Positions 62,221-64,000 of a stretch of 64,000 nt of DNA are shown one piece after another (positions within the stretch are counted from its first letter, which is position 1; every line of letters begins with the position of its first letter). This DNA comes from Brachyhypopomus gauderio (lineage: Eukaryota > Chordata > Actinopteri > Gymnotiformes > Hypopomidae). The notes below the pieces were generated by a model. The model worked only from the letters and a program-made list of their open reading frames with translations, searched no databases and had not been told where the DNA came from. The stretch covers positions 9,743,790 through 9,807,789 of the forward strand of contig NC_135212.1 of assembly GCF_052324685.1 (NCBI RefSeq), in the 5' to 3' direction. The position numbers and the translations under genes are program-made.

Positions 62221-62993
62221 GACACAAAGACAAATACATGGACACACAAACATAAACACATATGTTACCAAAAATAGAGTGCCAAAAATAAAGATTTCAA
62301 GCGGTGTGTGTGTGCGTGTGAATATATGTGCATGTCTCCATATGTGCGTTCACCATTGGAAACAGTCCAAGAGGATTGTAGCGCCGTGGTGTTCCAGAGG
62401 ACACAGTCCTGTTCCTCAGGTTCTTCAGCTCTTCCTGGGCTTCATGCAGCATCTCGATACACTCCAGATACTTCTCCTCCAGCTCCTGGAGCTGCGTGTG
62501 TGGTTGGAAATAAGACCAGAGGCTTTTTGCAGATGTATGAAATAAACAACGTTCAGCAAACATCATTCCACCGTGATACCATCAGGCGTTTCAGAGGAGT
62601 ATCCAACATTTAGCACCTCATCAACATCTCATCAATATTTAGGGCACATGGACCTGTGGCTTAGTGGTTAGTCCCTCAGTGCTGCGCAGAAGGTCAAAAG
62701 GTCAAAAGATCACCGAATATGTGCTTGTGAGGTCAAACAGGTGCAGTACCTCAGCTGTGAGTTGTCTCTGGGCATCCTTAGCAGCTAGGAGATGCTGAGA
62801 GAGCTCCTCATTCTCCAGTGCACACTGCAAAACACACACACACACACACACAACTCTGTGAATTTAATTTGCTTCCTTCTCACAGTTTTGGATTTTTTTT
62901 GTAGGTCCATTATCTGTCTGAGAAAATGTGTGATGCACTTGATACACTCCAGCCTATGATGATAAGATGATGAGGCTTCCAGATGTGTGAACA

Positions 62994-63078
<85 letters not shown>

Positions 63079-63224
63079 AATTCATTCACTCACAGTCTTG
63101 GCCTTTTTCTGCAGGTCCACTATCTGCGAGAGTAAATGTGTGATCTCCTCCTGCTGACGAGATGCATCCTCGGTTTTTCTGGCCAGCTCCTCTGCTATGG
63201 TGGAGATCTGGAGACTGGACTGCT
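58970..63224 (-). CDS. trak1: Trafficking kinesin-binding protein (Milton/TRAK), 5' partial
   Basis: Nine exons in transcription order: 63224-63094, 62824-62750, 62491-62354, 62155-62079, 61839-61633, 61269-61010, 60601-60314, 59947-59845 and 59741-58970. All have GT-AG borders and consistent phases, about 683 codons; roughly the first 270 residues lie off the right edge. The first exons give the end of the HAP1-N coiled coil (RQQEEITHLLSQIVDLQKKAK, NEELSQHLLAAKDAQRQLTA, LEEKYLECIEMLHEAQEELK), which binds kinesin-1 heavy chain and dynein/dynactin. The middle is the Milton domain (SEDLKLALRRLSLRRQNCLS, FYPGKCMAHTSSTYTF, RPTPVATPCTPRRLSLSQS), the region that engages Miro on mitochondria. The C-terminus is RNRSYPAVVG...PKLPKQTSLK. 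The protein moves mitochondria along microtubules. trak1 rather than trak2 is inferred from the C-terminus and the cck neighbour. Confidence 0.92.
60605..60658. repeat. (GA)n microsatellite at a trak1 acceptor
   Basis: On the gene strand it is (CT)n and directly forms the polypyrimidine tract before exon 60601-60314. (GACA)n follows to about 60705. Confidence 0.95.
62159..62212. repeat. (AC)n microsatellite at a trak1 acceptor
   Basis: On the gene strand it is (TG)n ending within five bases of the AG of exon 62155-62079. Confidence 0.96.
62875..62940 (-). pseudogene. Decayed duplicate of a trak1 exon
   Basis: On the gene strand this piece reads ITHFLRQIMDLQKKSKTV, close to ITHLLSQIVDLQKKAKTV in the true exon at 63224-63094. 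It lies in the next intron, with the same bases after the KT codon. Only about the last 20 codons are recognisable, and the upstream part and acceptor are lost. Confidence 0.75.
63004..63074. repeat. (AC)n microsatellite in trak1 intron
   Basis: About 70 bases of AC, between the duplicate exon piece and the true exon. Confidence 0.96.
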
Positions 63225-63319
63225 CTGGGGTGTAATGGGGGAGGAGAGGTCGAAGCAGAAAGGTAGAGAGAGAGAATATTGCAGTTGTATTAAACAGCAA
63301 ACTAAAGATACTGTATATA

Positions 63320-64000
63320 CAGTTAGGCCCATGAATATTTGGACAGTGACTCAATCTTCATGATTTTGGCTCAGCGTGCCATCATATTGGATTTGAAATC
63401 AACAACTGAGATGCATTTGAAGTGTCGACTTTCTGGTTTAATTCAAGGGGTTGAACAAAACTATCTTAGGAAACAATTAGGATTTGCAACCATTTTTATA
63501 CAAAGCCTCCTCATTTCAGGGGCTCAACAATGATTGGGAAAATTAATTAAATTATACTAAATGGTCATTTTAATACTGTGTTAAGAATCCTTCGCAGGCA
63601 ATGACTGTCTGACATCTTTCTTTACATATCTGAAGTCTAGAGAGTGTTCTTTGGGTGGATGTTGTGAAGGGGGTTTTCTTTAAAAAAAAAAAGATCCTTT
63701 ACTGTAGTCTTCCGTGGACTTCCAGGTTTATCGGTGCTCCTGAGCTCACCACTGCACCATTTTCCCCCAGAATGTACAAAACTGTTAACTTGGCCACACC
63801 AAACATTCCCGCCATCTCTCTGATGGATCTTTTTCTTCTTTTCTTCTTCTTTTCTTTTTTAATGATGGTGTGCTTCACTTCCATTGAGACCTCCTTTGAC
63901 CGCATCTTGTGGCTTCACAGCAACTTGTAGGTTCATAAATTCCAAATGCAAATGCCACACATGGAATTAACTCCAGACATGTTCCCTGCTTAACTGATGA
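63320..64000 (-). mobile_element. Tc1-like transposon, right part off the window
   Basis: The left end reads CAGTTAGGCCCATGAATATTTGGACAG, a Tc1/mariner-type terminus. The region lies in a trak1 intron. At 63905-63699 on the - strand there is MRSKEVSMEVKHTI then SIREMAGMFGVAKLTVLYIL, a transposase start with its helix-turn-helix. An insertion of Lys/Arg codons (KKEKKKKRRKR) and later loss of frame show that it is defective. The catalytic part expected between 63650 and 63320 is missing. Confidence 0.75.

Overview
The window is vertebrate nuclear DNA, almost certainly from a teleost fish. It has spliced genes with GT-AG introns, long CA/GT/GA microsatellites, a fish-type L2 LINE, tRNA-derived SINEs with an L2-like tail, and hAT, Harbinger, Tc1/mariner and THAP-type DNA transposons. 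The genus cannot be set from the sequence; an ostariophysan is a guess. There is no prokaryotic organisation.

Three host genes are well supported. (1) A two-domain secreted fucolectin (F-type lectin) on the + strand at 23.7-26.4 kb, with TATA box, untranslated first exon, signal-peptide exon and two exons per lectin domain. (2) Prepro-cholecystokinin (cck), + strand, 48.8-53.1 kb, with a compact CRE-like/E-box/TATA promoter and three exons. (3) The 3' two thirds of a Milton/TRAK kinesin adaptor gene, most likely trak1, - strand, 63.2-58.97 kb, nine exons; the 5' exons lie beyond the right edge. cck and trak1 are neighbours facing tail to tail, as I recall for human 3p22, which supports both names. 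A fourth, unrecognised coiled-coil gene may sit at 5.6-7.4 kb behind a CRE/TATA promoter.

The rest is largely repeats. 1.1-4.9 kb: defective L2 LINE. 7.6-11.0 kb: hAT-like element holding a SINE-like repeat and a nearly intact LTR retrotransposon with one gag-like ORF and a 5-bp target duplication. 11.4-12.8 kb: ~190-bp tandem satellite. 13.2-14.2 kb: hAT MITE with an 8-bp duplication. 15.3-20.4 kb: an ISL2EU-like transposon with convergent YqaJ nuclease and THAP-transposase genes, whose transposase intron holds at least three further nested levels of transposons. 20.7-23.1 kb: hAT MITEs and Tc1 remnants. 34.2-36.6 kb: degraded PIF/Harbinger with both its transposase and Myb-like genes. 38.2-39.1 kb: hAT-like element. 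43.7-44.9 kb: telomere-like 16-bp minisatellite invaded by a MITE and a solo LTR. 55.9-56.4 kb: MITE inside MITE. 63.3 kb to the right edge: Tc1-like element in a trak1 intron. Remaining stretches are intergenic or intronic DNA with microsatellites.

I found no cassette that looks like a new multi-gene system. The most notable items are the two-gene ISL2EU element with its nested insertions, the asymmetric fucolectin, the decayed duplicate exon in trak1 and the LTR pair with locally divergent U3 ends.
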